From assembly GCA_014695295.1 (NCBI GenBank), contig JACJNY010000025.1:62001-126000 (forward strand): a stretch of DNA of 64,000 nt. The letters are read 5' to 3'. Under the pieces are notes generated by a model that was not told the DNA's origin, searched no databases, and saw only the letters and a program-made list of their open reading frames with translations. Shown here piece by piece: positions 53,953-63,325 of the stretch (its first letter is position 1; every line of letters begins with the position of its first letter). Origin of the DNA: Microcoleus sp. FACHB-61 (GTDB lineage Bacteria > Cyanobacteriota > Cyanobacteriia > Cyanobacteriales > Microcoleaceae). A program made the translations under genes and the position numbers.

Positions 53953-54429
53953 TTAGCGCAAGCGAGGCAGGCGGTAGTCACTGGAAAGTTCTTTGCACAG
54001 CCGTAACTCTGTACCTTGAGAATTCCACTCTACCCGATCGAATATTTGGTAAAGAATAAACAACCCCCTACCGCATTCCTGTTCCACATGGGGTAGTGCA
54101 GAGTCATCTGCAATATCGCTGTCGCAATCATCGGTATAAAGGTTGCAACTGCAAGGAGCATTAAAGCCAGAACCTTCATCCGATATCACCCACCAATATT
54201 GGTTTTGGACGACCGAAAAACGGACTCCAACAGTTTTACTGGGGTCTAGCTTGTTTCCATGCTTAGCAGCATTTACCAAAGCTTCTTGAAGCCCCAACCG
54301 CAATTCCGCTTGCCAGTAATCCGGCACCTCTGCTAGGAGCAGATCCAAAATAGGACAAAGGTATAGAGTAGAAGCGAAGCTAATCGTAATCCAATTGCGT
54401 CCGACGGGACGGGGTGAAATAGCAATCAC
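53953..54429 (-). CDS. Anti-sigma-factor-type serine kinase / HATPase (RsbW-like)
   Basis: 158 residues from GTG 54429 (MIAISPRPVGRNWITISFAS). Bergerat-fold motifs: the N box RLGLQEALVNAAKHGNKLDP, the G1 box VISDEGSGFNAP, and the G2 CGRGLFILYQIFDRVEW. There is no histidine-kinase dimerisation domain, as in RsbW/SpoIIAB and other switch-protein kinases that bind ATP and phosphorylate anti-anti-sigma partners. The partner is not nearby. The C-rich insertion (APCSCNLYTDDC) between G1 and G2 is unusual. Confidence 0.88.
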   Translation of the reverse strand: MIAISPRPVGRNWITISFASTLYLCPILDLLLAEVPDYWQAELRLGLQEALVNAAKHGNKLDPSKTVGVRFSVVQNQYWWVISDEGSGFNAPCSCNLYTDDCDSDIADDSALPHVEQECGRGLFILYQIFDRVEWNSQGTELRLCKELSSDYRLPRLR

Positions 54430-55125
54430 TCAGAAAACTCCCTAACTTTCAGGTGGATAAAGTTCACACCCTGCATAGTTGGCTCCCTAATATTCAAAAT
54501 GCTAATTAATTGAGCGGCGCAGCTCTACTTCTATCTTAGAGTATCAAAGCAATTAAGCACAGCAAACAACGTCACAAAATATTCTGCGATTCTGAGAAAC
54601 TTCTGCAGAGAACCATCAGTAATTTTACTTATAACTTTTCCCAGCAGCCAGATTTTTGATGTTGGCTTTTGCCAACTAACAACGCTTAGGCTCGCTGCAT
54701 CCCCCAAGCCGTCAAAACCTGTTTAACAAACGATCCCCACCTTGAAAAGCTCGGAAATAACTATAAAAAAGTCGATCCCTTCACCCCCGCCAATCAGGTT
54801 CGACCCTCGCAGCCGCTGGTTTGCACCGATCGCCCAGAACTTGCTTTTGCCGCCACACAGCAAAATCATCATACCTAGGTGTGTTGCAGCCCAAACCCGA
54901 TTTATTTCCCAAATGCGATGGGGCAAAATATCTCGCATTGCTGCAATCCTCACAAAATCAATATTCGTTACAAAACTTATTGATTCTGAGTGCGGGCGAT
55001 CGCGAGATCCCAACTCGCCCAAATTGACCTATCCTTTGCTGGCGCAAGCCCAGCGGCTTTACCAAACTATATAAATCTGAAGGTCGCGATACAATAGTTA
55101 AAGTAAATAATTATTTCTTTACATT
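54430..55125. other. Gene-poor stretch
   Basis: About 700 bases. Overlapping open frames of about 100 codons on both strands (around 54720-55070) are mutually exclusive and show no recognisable domain or ribosome-binding site; I do not call a gene. The promoter of the hydrolase at 55126 should be near the right end. Confidence 0.5.
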
Positions 55126-56019
55126 ATGTCAGCAACCCCAGCCATGACCGCAGCCCCCATAGCCGGCACTTACTGGCAGTGGCGGGGGCATTCAGTATAC
55201 TACGTTCGATCCAGCGATCGGCATCCAGAACGCCCTCCCCTGCTGTTAATTCACGGTTTTGGAGCCTCCACAGACCACTGGCGCAAAAATATCAGCGGCC
55301 TGAGCAAAGACTTTGAAGTGTGGGCGATCGACCTGATCGGATTCGGGCGATCGGCAAAACCCGAATTGCAGTACAGCGGCGACCTCTGGCGCGACCAACT
55401 CCACGACTTTATCACCAACATCATCGGCCGGCCCGCCGTACTAGCCGGCAACTCCCTCGGAGGCTACGCCGCCTTGTGTGTAGCAGCCCAGCGCCCCGAA
55501 TCAGCAGCCGGACTGATATTAATCAACAGCGCCGGCCCCTTCAGCGAACCGCAGCCCGCACCCGAAGCCCCGCCCTTGCAAAAAGCTATATCTGGGGTAG
55601 CTAAAACCTTATTTCAGCAAGATTGGGCAAGTTTTCTGCTGTTCCAGTACGTGCGCCAGCGATCGACAATTCGGAAAACCCTAGAAAAAGTTTATCTCGA
55701 CCAAAGCGCGGTTACAGACCAATTAGTAGAAGAAATTTACCTTCCCTCCTGCGATCCCGGTGCCCCCAAAGTATTCGCCTCCGTATTCCGAACACCCCAA
55801 GGCGAAAAAATTGACGTATTACTTAGTCAATTAAACTGCCGGTTGCTAATGCTGTGGGGAGAAGGCGATCCGTGGATGAATTCCACAGAAAGAAGCGCTA
55901 AATTTCGCAAACACTATCCGCAGTTAACAGAACACTTTATCAAAGCCGGTCACTGTCCCCACGACGAAGTACCAGAACAGATAAACGAACTGATTCGCGC
56001 ATGGATAATTGACCAATAG
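55126..56019 (+). CDS. Alpha/beta-fold hydrolase
   Basis: 297 residues. The catalytic triad is readable: nucleophile Ser110 in VLAGNSLGGYAALCVA, acid Asp248 in LLMLWGEGDPWMN, base His276 in KAGHCPHDEVPEQ. The oxyanion HGFGAS motif follows PLLLIHGFGASTDHW. Length and the WRGHSVYYVRSS N-terminus match the plant-like cyanobacterial hydrolase group near pheophytinase/BchO-type enzymes; the substrate is uncertain. No signal peptide. It stands alone between a gene-poor region and the oxidoreductase at 56164. Confidence 0.92.
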   Translation: MSATPAMTAAPIAGTYWQWRGHSVYYVRSSDRHPERPPLLLIHGFGASTDHWRKNISGLSKDFEVWAIDLIGFGRSAKPELQYSGDLWRDQLHDFITNIIGRPAVLAGNSLGGYAALCVAAQRPESAAGLILINSAGPFSEPQPAPEAPPLQKAISGVAKTLFQQDWASFLLFQYVRQRSTIRKTLEKVYLDQSAVTDQLVEEIYLPSCDPGAPKVFASVFRTPQGEKIDVLLSQLNCRLLMLWGEGDPWMNSTERSAKFRKHYPQLTEHFIKAGHCPHDEVPEQINELIRAWIIDQ

Positions 56020-56163
56020 TCGATCGGCACATTGATAAATTTTCCCCTGCCATCTCCTCCCTCGGAGAGGGGGAAATTTATCCGATTTGCAGTAAAAATC
56101 TATTTATTGTGTTCTCACAAACGCGGTTAAATTCTACTCACATATTCTGAGGAGACGGAAACA

Positions 56164-57150
56164 ATGACCCGCAAAAAGACTCGCCGCAATTTTATATTGA
56201 GCAGTATAGCTGTTGCCAGCGGCATTGCAGGCGCTAAGGCGATCGAACAGCAGGATCGGGAAATCGCAGCCGCACCCAATAACAAGGCGGCCGCCACAGT
56301 AAAAATGCCAGAACGACTGTTAGGCAACACCGGCGTGAAAGTGCCGATTTTCGGTTTGGGGGGGGCCGGACAAACACCGCTGTCGCAGCAGGGAAGAGAA
56401 GCAGAAGCAGCGGCGCAAATTGAACGCGCGATCGAACTAGGCATTCGCTATTTTGACACGGCGGCTGAGTACGGGCCCAGCGAAGAAAACTTAGGCAAAG
56501 TTTTGCCACCATATCGATCGCGCCTATTCCTAGCCACAAAAACCTCCGCCAGAGACAGAGACGGCGCGTGGAGAGACTTAGAGCAATCGCTCAAAAGATT
56601 GAAAACCGATCGGCTCGACTTGTGGCAACTCCACCACGTCTCATTCCAAACAGAATTAGACCAAATTTTCAGTGCCAAAGGAGCAATAAAGGCGATCGAA
56701 GAAGCCAAAGAGCAAAAAATAATTCGTTTTTCCGGCATCACCGGACACCACGAACCAGCCATCATTGTCGCAGGCTTGCAGCGCTATCCTTTTGACACAA
56801 CATTAATTTCCCTCAACGCCGCCGAAAAACATCACCCGCGCTCCTTTGTTACCAGCGCTTTACCAGTGGCCAAAGCCAAAAACATCGGCGTCATAGCCAT
56901 GAAAATACCAGCTTACGGCAAATTATTTCAGAACGGTGTTTTAGATGGAATGCACCAAGCAATGGGCTACACGCTTTCACTTCCCGGCGTGCACTGCTGC
57001 GTCATCGCCGCCGACTCAGTAAAGCAATTAGAAGAAAACTTCAAAGTCGCCCAAGCATTCAAACCCCTAAACACAACAGAAATGGCAGCACTTGAAAAAC
57101 GCACCGCCGCCGCTTGGCAAGAAAATACATTTTTCAGACAGTGGACTTAA
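56164..57150 (+). CDS. Aldo/keto reductase with Tat signal
   Basis: 328 residues. The N-terminus MTRKKTRRNFILSSIAVASG is a twin-arginine signal (RRNFI), so the folded enzyme is exported or membrane-anchored. The barrel has the AKR tetrad: Asp and Tyr in RYFDTAAEYGPSEENLG, Lys in RLFLATKTSARDRD, and His in LWQLHHVS. Typical closing motif NIGVIAMKIPAYG. These enzymes reduce carbonyls with NADPH; a Tat-exported form implies cofactor insertion before export. ATG is preceded by GAGGAGACGG. No partner gene. Confidence 0.92.
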   Translation: MTRKKTRRNFILSSIAVASGIAGAKAIEQQDREIAAAPNNKAAATVKMPERLLGNTGVKVPIFGLGGAGQTPLSQQGREAEAAAQIERAIELGIRYFDTAAEYGPSEENLGKVLPPYRSRLFLATKTSARDRDGAWRDLEQSLKRLKTDRLDLWQLHHVSFQTELDQIFSAKGAIKAIEEAKEQKIIRFSGITGHHEPAIIVAGLQRYPFDTTLISLNAAEKHHPRSFVTSALPVAKAKNIGVIAMKIPAYGKLFQNGVLDGMHQAMGYTLSLPGVHCCVIAADSVKQLEENFKVAQAFKPLNTTEMAALEKRTAAAWQENTFFRQWT

Positions 57151-57585
57151 AATACCAACTCTAAAACCCCTTTTTTCCTGTGTGTTTGTTGTGGTGTATT
57201 TGTTGTGGCGCGGGCGTCCTGCCCGTGAATCATCTTATGTGCGATCGAACGAATGCAATCAAATTGTTTTGTAGTCAGGACTTGATCCCTCATAAAACTA
57301 CTAGGACTCAACTCCTGACTACAAACCTACAACGTTTATGTTAGCGAACTTTCTTTTATCTGCAGTGAAAATATAGCAACCGCCAACCCGATTAGGAGAT
57401 TTTAAATTGCTCAAACCATTGCGATTATTCCTTATTCCTTATTCCTTATTTCTGACATCCGTTACATCCGTTACATCCGTTACAGAATCCGTTGCCGAAC
57501 TTCCTTATTCCTGACATCCGTTACATCCGTTACATCCGTTACAGAATCCGTTGCCGAACTTCCTTATTCCTTCTGCTATACCTCA
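57151..57585. other. Repeat-filled spacer
   Basis: No gene. Contains a GCGGGCGTCCTGCCCG palindrome at about 57207-57230 of the same family as the element in tpsB, and the 59-bp duplication at 57452-57569. Confidence 0.6.
57452..57569. repeat. Two direct copies of a 59-bp unit with nested 9-mers
   Basis: Copies 57452-57510 and 57511-57569 are identical or nearly so, each starting CTGACATCCG, containing the 9-mer TTACATCCG repeated, then ACAGAATCCGTTGCCGAACT. Flanking CCTTATT motifs extend the duplication leftward. Confidence 0.9.
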
Positions 57586-57623
57586 AATCAAAAAACAAGG
57601 CGACCTGGTTGGGTCGCCTTGTT
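57586..57623 (-). terminator. Rho-independent terminator (minus strand)
   Basis: A perfect 12-bp stem (AACAAGGCGACC/GGTCGCCTTGTT) with a six-base loop is followed on the minus strand by TTTTTTG. It lies 39 bp beyond the stop of the 46-residue membrane protein. Confidence 0.85.
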
Positions 57624-57661
57624 TAATATCATAAAATATGCACTTTGTCAACAACAAAGAG

Positions 57662-57802
57662 CTACTTTTTTTTCCGTTTAGCCTTATCTAACCGCCTGCG
57701 ATCGCGCCACTCAACAGAAGTCAAATAAGCGACCCCGCCAGTCACCGTCACCAGCAGTACAAAGGCCACTAAAACGAGAAAATTAGCAATCGAAAATTCC
57801 AC
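57662..57802 (-). CDS. 46-residue single-span membrane protein
   Basis: Too short for most gene callers. GTG 57802 is preceded by AGAGGGG. The product is MEFSIANFLVLVAFVLLVTV, then TGGVAYLTSVEWRDRRRLDK and AKRKKK: one membrane helix with the N-side outside-type start and a strongly basic cytosolic tail with an EWRDRRR motif. A strong terminator follows. The form resembles accessory small subunits of photosystem II or NDH-1 complexes in cyanobacteria (Psb35-like is a guess from memory); no assignment is made. Confidence 0.7.
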   Translation of the reverse strand: MEFSIANFLVLVAFVLLVTVTGGVAYLTSVEWRDRRRLDKAKRKKK

Positions 57803-57910
57803 AACCCCTCTTCCTCTGATTTTACATTTTCTACTTTCGATTTTAGATGAAAAATGTTAACAATTAACAGTTAAATGTTGGCAGCTAACTGTTAACATTT
57901 AACACTCGAT

Positions 57911-59812
57911 TCAAACTGCTGGCAACTCTTCCAAAATGGTAAACCTCACATGATTAATTGCCAGAGTCCCCACGGAAACATCCTCCTTGTTTAAAGGAAG
58001 ACCCCCGCTCGTGAGACGTTGAAACCGAATTCCCTTGCCAATTTCTACGTGATACCAAGCCAAACCCATAAAAAATCGCAAAGGATAAGGGCCTCTGTCT
58101 TGAATATCATCAGGATTAGATTCCATCGGCACCCAGCCAAAACCCGGAATGTAAAATTCCAGCCAAACGTGATTGAAATCCGGCTCCAGCGACACACCTT
58201 TTCTGTCAGCAAAAGCCGGACACTTGTAGCGGCCTATGGTGCGGCAAGCAATCCCGTTTAACCTTGCCAAAGCCAACAACAACCCCACGTACTCGCCGCA
58301 AGAACCGATACCGCGGCGCAGCACAATATCGGGAGTGTCAATGTGAGGCCTAATCCCGTAAGAAAGTTGGTCGTAAACAAAATTGCGAATGCTCAGTAAC
58401 TTCCTCAGAATATTAGTTTCCGAGCCAATGGCAGCCACAGCAGCCGATCGCACAATCTCCGTATCCATCGCCAAATTGTCATTATCCACCAAATACTTAG
58501 CTGCAAACTCCGGCGATAGCTTCGGACTTTTTTCGACATCCCGAGGCGACAACTGATACTTAATCGAGTGAACTTCTAACAAAGCCTTCCAGCCAAAAAT
58601 TCGGCGTTCCCCAGGCTGCAGCCGATCGAACTTAAACACCGCCACCCGTTCCCCTTCCTGAATTTCCTCAGTAAAAGGCATTCCGATCGGCGTAATTTTC
58701 CTGACCTTTTGCCGATGAGTTTCCGAAGGCAAAGCAATCCGCCACTCCAAGTTTTCGATTTCTACCTCATCGAGAGGAGACAGTTCCTCTACATAAGACA
58801 TTTCCATCAAAAAACCGTTTGACAGAGCGTACCGCTCGGCTTCATTGTAGTGAAAATACAAAGGGTGAATAAAAGTGCGATCGCGCTTCGTCAACTGAAA
58901 AGGATCTTCCGAATTTGGGTCGTCCCGGATGTAAAGTTCCTCCCCGGCATAAGCCACGTACAGAACCTCCTCTCCGGTCTCGGAATCTTTGTGAAAAGCC
59001 AAACCAGAAGGCAACTCAAAGGGAGTCAAAACGCTAAATTTAATCTCCCCTGTTCCCCGTTCCAAACAGTAAACAGTTTGCTCAGTCTTGTCGCAAACCC
59101 AAAGTTCCTCATCCCGGACAGTGATATTTTCCACCCCAATACCGGGAGCGTAAAACCGAGTAATTTCTCGACCAGTTTTGAGGTCAAAAACCAGGATGGA
59201 GGCTAATCTCTGGCAAGTGACATAAAGCGTAGATTTCCAAACAGCAATCCCGTCAGCAGGATAAGAAAGCGAAACAAAATGTTCCGGTTTGAGTTCAGCG
59301 ATCGCGCCGTCCTGAATTGCGCCCCGACAGCAACAAATATCCTCATCCCGCGCAAACCAGAGAGTATCTTCCGAAATAGCTAGCCCAGTTGCGCCCGCAA
59401 ACTTAGGCGTTTGATAAGGATTCAAAACAGTAGTGTTGTCAGTTTCTCGATCGATCTCCAATAGGAGCCCTTCGGCGCGATCGAGAGCGAACAACCTATT
59501 TCCTAAAAAAGCAATGCCGTGCAGTGCCAAAACTCCGATCGGTCTTACCATCCGCAGCCCCGAAGGCTGTTTGTCCGAGAGAACAGGTGAATCGAGATTC
59601 ATGCTAAATTTCTTGCCGGTATTGTACAGAAAAATTGATTTGTAACTTGTAGCCGATCGCTTGAGGTTCACCAGCAAAATTGCCGAGTTTCCTGAGATCC
59701 AGGACTGACGCATCAACCGGGTGTTTTTACGAAAAGACGCCTTGTAGCCTCTTGTCCGAGTTAAAAAACCCGGAATATTAGTCTTTGTCAAAGTTGGGTT
59801 TAACAAGCTCAA
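57911..59812 (-). CDS. Beta-propeller plus transglutaminase-like protein
   Basis: About 633 residues from a TTG start (59812); ATG 59602 would drop 70 N-terminal residues that look like genuine protein (SWISGNSAILLVNLKRSATS), so the long form is kept. The N-terminal ~300 residues are propeller-like blades (GIAFLGNRLFALDRAEGLLL, TLYVTCQRLASILVFDLKTG, ELWVCDKTEQTVYCLE). The C-terminal part is a transglutaminase-core fold with Cys505 (RGIGSCGEYVGLLLALARL), His547 (FNHVWLEFYIPGFGWVPME) and Asp in ESNPDD. In bacteria such cores are proteases or peptide cyclases, often with unknown partners. There is no signal peptide. The long intergenic distance to DUF928 suggests no operon. Confidence 0.85.
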   Translation of the reverse strand: MSLLNPTLTKTNIPGFLTRTRGYKASFRKNTRLMRQSWISGNSAILLVNLKRSATSYKSIFLYNTGKKFSMNLDSPVLSDKQPSGLRMVRPIGVLALHGIAFLGNRLFALDRAEGLLLEIDRETDNTTVLNPYQTPKFAGATGLAISEDTLWFARDEDICCCRGAIQDGAIAELKPEHFVSLSYPADGIAVWKSTLYVTCQRLASILVFDLKTGREITRFYAPGIGVENITVRDEELWVCDKTEQTVYCLERGTGEIKFSVLTPFELPSGLAFHKDSETGEEVLYVAYAGEELYIRDDPNSEDPFQLTKRDRTFIHPLYFHYNEAERYALSNGFLMEMSYVEELSPLDEVEIENLEWRIALPSETHRQKVRKITPIGMPFTEEIQEGERVAVFKFDRLQPGERRIFGWKALLEVHSIKYQLSPRDVEKSPKLSPEFAAKYLVDNDNLAMDTEIVRSAAVAAIGSETNILRKLLSIRNFVYDQLSYGIRPHIDTPDIVLRRGIGSCGEYVGLLLALARLNGIACRTIGRYKCPAFADRKGVSLEPDFNHVWLEFYIPGFGWVPMESNPDDIQDRGPYPLRFFMGLAWYHVEIGKGIRFQRLTSGGLPLNKEDVSVGTLAINHVRFTILEELPAV

Positions 59813-60024
59813 CCCAACCTGCTGCCGTGAATATAAGTAAGTATAACTACTAAGTTACCACTGAAAAACGCGACAGAGAATTCTATGTTTGTCAGAGCGA
59901 CCAAACTAATCGTATCTGCCTGAAGATATAAATTAAGTACAACAGATTACGAGATCCGTCAAAACCTTGGGTAGAATAAAACCGTGCGATAAAGTTCCTA
60001 GGTTCATCAAAAGGCAGGTTCGTC

Positions 60025-60897
60025 ATGGCTTGGAAGTCTGCTCTAAATATCGGTGCCATTTCTTTAATTCTGTCTTTAGAGGCAGTTGGCGTTGGTAGTT
60101 TCTTAATACCAGCAGAGGCTCTCAATAACCCCGCAAACAGCGTCCACCGCGACTCACAACCGCAGCTACCCCTCAACTGGCAAACAGTTCAACTCCCTGA
60201 ACCAAGCGAAAGCAGACCGAAAAGCCAGCAATTGGGAGCCGCGTGGAATAGCTTTCAACCGCCGGAGCAGGGAGTACCCGGAAGACGGGAAGGGGGAGGA
60301 ACCCGTGGCTTAGAATGCCCCACCGCCACAACTGCCTTAACTGCCTTGATTCCGCAATCCACTATGGGGCAAACCCTATCAGCAAAGCCGACATTTTTCT
60401 ACTACCTTCCCGTACCCCTCGACAAAACAGTTCAGTTTGAGTTAGCAGACGAAAGAGACAAAACACTATACAAAAAAAGTTTTCACATGGTAACTAGCCG
60501 TGCAGGTGTTGTTAGCGTCAGCCTCGACTCCGACGACAACGCGCCAGCCCTGGAAGTTGGCAAAAACTATCAATGGTACTTTACTATCAAATGCAACCCA
60601 AAAAACTCTACAACAGATGATGTTCTCGTTTCCGGGTGGATCAACCGCACCGCACTCGCCCCAACCGTGAAAACACAGTTGGATCGATCGCCCGATCGTC
60701 GCGCCAAGCTCAGCATCTTCGCCCAACAAGGTCTCTGGTACGAGTACCTGGCAACTTTAGCTCAATTGCGCATCGAGTCTCCCAGCGATGCCAGTTTAGC
60801 GATCGAGTGGTCAGCAGTGTTGAACTCAGTCCAACTCGGCAAAATCGCCCAAGAACCATTAGTCCCAAGTGAGTTAACGCCCATAACAAAAAAATAA
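60025..60897 (+). CDS. DUF928 family exported protein
   Basis: 290 residues. A signal-like N-terminus (ALNIGAISLILSLEAVGVGS) and then a cyanobacterial-type DUF928 body: GVPGRREGGGTRGLECPTAT, TFFYYLPVPLDKTVQFELAD, NYQWYFTIKCNP, VSGWINRTALAPTV, ending with the KLSIFAQQGLWYEYLATLAQ motif. The two Cys (LECPT, IKCNP) are conserved in this family. DUF928 genes are often found beside CHAT-domain, filamentous-haemagglutinin and TpsB genes in cyanobacteria, and a TpsB gene follows here. Function unknown. Confidence 0.9.
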   Translation: MAWKSALNIGAISLILSLEAVGVGSFLIPAEALNNPANSVHRDSQPQLPLNWQTVQLPEPSESRPKSQQLGAAWNSFQPPEQGVPGRREGGGTRGLECPTATTALTALIPQSTMGQTLSAKPTFFYYLPVPLDKTVQFELADERDKTLYKKSFHMVTSRAGVVSVSLDSDDNAPALEVGKNYQWYFTIKCNPKNSTTDDVLVSGWINRTALAPTVKTQLDRSPDRRAKLSIFAQQGLWYEYLATLAQLRIESPSDASLAIEWSAVLNSVQLGKIAQEPLVPSELTPITKK

Positions 60898-60971
60898 TTC
60901 TACAGCTGTTTCAAAAAAAAATGCAACGGTAGGCAAGCCCCAAACCCTGATAGCCATTAGTCATTGCCAAT

Positions 60972-61000
60972 TCTAAAATCTAAAATCTAAAATCTAAAAT
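60972..61000. repeat. AAAATCT heptamer repeat
   Basis: Four tandem TAAAATC/AAAATCT units lie between DUF928 and tpsB, the same unit as at 48002-48028. Confidence 0.85.
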
Positions 61001-61261
61001 GGTATGACTTGTGTAGAAAGTAGGAAAAACTAGGTTTCGAGCGCGGTGTTTGGCCGCGCCCCAGATGATTTTTGGCTGTTCCGGGTTTTTTGGTCGATCG
61101 TCGTAAATAAATGAATATTTTTGTGCTAATGAGCTGTTCGGGCTCCTGGCATCTTGAAAGCCGGACTGTGGAAATTTTGATGGTCAAATTTCGCCTAATA
61201 CTAAATGATAAACTGGCATAGTCAAGCAGCCGACAAACTTATTGTAGAGAAATTATTAATT

Positions 61262-63325
61262 ATGCGCCCGAGTGCAAATATTGCAATATTTCGGTTGGGG
61301 CTTTCACTTCTAACTGCGCTCCCGATGGCTTGCTTTTATGCCCATAAAGCTATATCCCAAACAAACGATATTTCTCAGTTGCCCGTCGCCGCTGACAACT
61401 CCGCAGATACGGGCAACGGAGTATTAGCACTGCAAAAACTGGAAATCAAGCAGGATGAAACTACAACAAACTTAAATCAAATCCCCGATTTTCCAGAAAG
61501 CAACCCTGAACCAGAAACACAATCGAACCCCGCCGAGAACAGGCAAGATGCCTGTTCCACAATCGATGAAACTGCTTGCGGTGCGGGCATCTTGCCCGAA
61601 CAAAAAAATCTGGTTGACAACGAGCCCAAATGTCAGAACCAGCTAGATTGCAATCATGTTTTAGCCCAGAACACACCCTCGCTGCCTCCAAACCTGCCAC
61701 CGCCGCCGACGGAGCCAGATCCAAATCGCGATCGATTTTTGCAACCCGTCCCGCAGCCTTCCCCAGAACCTCCCCAAGTACCGCCAACAGTAACGCCCCA
61801 ACCCCCGTCGCCAGTTCCCCCAACGCTGCCCAATGAGGCAATTCAGGTGCAGAAAATTCAAGTAGTTGGCAGCACAATTTTAAGCCAAGACGAAATTAAT
61901 GCCTTAGTCAACCCGTTAGAGGGCCGTTCTGCCACCCTAGAACAGCTCAAACAAATCGCCGACAAAATTACCGAAATTTACCTCAATCGTGGCTACATCA
62001 CTTCGAGAGCAGTCTTGCCGCCCCAAACTATCACCGCAGGGGTAGTCCAAATTCAAGTTATCGAAGGCAAGCTGGCCAAAATCGAGGTAGAAGGAACTAA
62101 AAGATTGCATCCAAGTTACATCCGCAGCCGGATTCGACTCGGTGCCGGAATGCCTTTAAGCACAGCTTCATTAGAAGACCAACTCCGGCTGTTGCGAGTC
62201 GATCCTTTATTTGACAATGTAGAAGCCAGCCTGCGGGCTGGGGAGAATGAAGGCGAGAGCATTCTGATCGTCCGAGTCTCGGAAGCTAATCCGTTTCAAC
62301 CTAGTTTCAGCATTGACAATTACTCGCCTCCCAGCGTCGGTTCCGAAAGAGTGGGAGTTAGTTTGCGGCACCGCAATATAACAGGAAATGGCGACGAACT
62401 GGCAGGGGCTTATTACCGATCGCTCGGCGATTCAGACGTGTTTGATTTCAGCTATCGCGTGCCGCTAAATGCGATGAACGGCACTTTGCAATTGAGGGCG
62501 GCGCCGAATCGCAACAGTATCGTACAACCACCTTTTAACCGTGCTGACATTTCGGGAAAATCGCATTTATTTGAAATTAGTTACCGCCAGCCGTTGCGGA
62601 GAACGCCGATCGAAGAATTTGCCTTGTCTGCCGGTTTTACTTATCAGACAGGCAGAACTTTTGTCGCCGGCGACCCGTTTCCTTTTGGCATCGGCCCGGA
62701 CTCCAATGGTGTCACCACTACGAGCGCAATTAAGCTGGGACAGGACTACATTCGCCGCGACCCGCAGGGTGCTTGGGCCTTGCGATCGCAATTTACGATC
62801 GGCACTAGCTTGTTTGATGCTACTCAAAACGAAGGTTCTGATCCCGACGGACAATTTTTTAGTTGGCTGGGTCAAGTGCAGCGAGTACAGCGATTGAACG
62901 ACAAACATTTATTGATTTTGCAGGCTGACTTGCAGTTGTCAGCTAATAGTTTGTTGCCTTCACAGCAATTTGTAATAGGCGGCGGGCAATCTTTGCGCGG
63001 CTACCGCCAAAATGTCCGTTCTGGCGATAACGGCTTCAGAGTTTCGATCGAGGATCGGATTACTTTGCAGCGCGATGCTTCGGGAAATCCCAAACTTCAA
63101 TTGGCTCCCTTTTTGGATGCGGGTATGGTATTGAACGTTGCGAACAATCCTAATAAATTAACAAATGAGACATTTTTAGCAGGTGTGGGTTTGGGGGTAA
63201 TCTGGGAACCGATACAGCGGGTGAACCTGCGAGTAGATTACGCTTTTCCTTTGGTGAGAATTAGCGATCGGGGTGACAATCTGCAAGATAAGGGAATTTA
63301 CTTCAACATAATTTATACGCCCTAA
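61262..63325 (+). CDS. ShlB/FhaC-type two-partner-secretion outer-membrane transporter (TpsB)
   Basis: ATG 61262 (MRPSANIAIFRLGLSLLTAL) gives a proper signal peptide; an ATG 57 bases upstream would add 19 residues. About 687 residues. Proline-rich linker (about 125-190), POTRA domains (VQKIQVVGSTILSQDEINAL, QIADKITEIYLNRGYITSRA, VQIQVIEGKLAKIEVEGTKR), then a 16-strand barrel with the conserved LRGY motif in IGGGQSLRGYRQNVRSGDNG and C-terminal strand NLQDKGIYFNIIYTP. TpsB proteins export large TpsA haemagglutinin/haemolysin-like proteins; the partner must be outside the window. Residues about 92-114 (NRQDACST...ILP) come from an in-frame double-palindrome repeat. Confidence 0.93.
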   Translation: MRPSANIAIFRLGLSLLTALPMACFYAHKAISQTNDISQLPVAADNSADTGNGVLALQKLEIKQDETTTNLNQIPDFPESNPEPETQSNPAENRQDACSTIDETACGAGILPEQKNLVDNEPKCQNQLDCNHVLAQNTPSLPPNLPPPPTEPDPNRDRFLQPVPQPSPEPPQVPPTVTPQPPSPVPPTLPNEAIQVQKIQVVGSTILSQDEINALVNPLEGRSATLEQLKQIADKITEIYLNRGYITSRAVLPPQTITAGVVQIQVIEGKLAKIEVEGTKRLHPSYIRSRIRLGAGMPLSTASLEDQLRLLRVDPLFDNVEASLRAGENEGESILIVRVSEANPFQPSFSIDNYSPPSVGSERVGVSLRHRNITGNGDELAGAYYRSLGDSDVFDFSYRVPLNAMNGTLQLRAAPNRNSIVQPPFNRADISGKSHLFEISYRQPLRRTPIEEFALSAGFTYQTGRTFVAGDPFPFGIGPDSNGVTTTSAIKLGQDYIRRDPQGAWALRSQFTIGTSLFDATQNEGSDPDGQFFSWLGQVQRVQRLNDKHLLILQADLQLSANSLLPSQQFVIGGGQSLRGYRQNVRSGDNGFRVSIEDRITLQRDASGNPKLQLAPFLDAGMVLNVANNPNKLTNETFLAGVGLGVIWEPIQRVNLRVDYAFPLVRISDRGDNLQDKGIYFNIIYTP
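61536..61603. repeat. Double-palindrome element inside tpsB
   Basis: AACAGGCAAGATGCCTGTT (hairpin one), CCACAA spacer plus variable bases, CTGCTTGCGG, then CGGGCATCTTGCCCG (hairpin two). In this gene it reads NRQDACSTIDETACGAGILP, nearly the same as the element-derived peptide in CbiG. The flanking sequence of both genes is unrelated. Confidence 0.9.

Noticed and set aside
54723-55074. Overlapping ~100-codon frames on both strands
   Set aside because: Mutually exclusive, no motif, no convincing ribosome-binding site.
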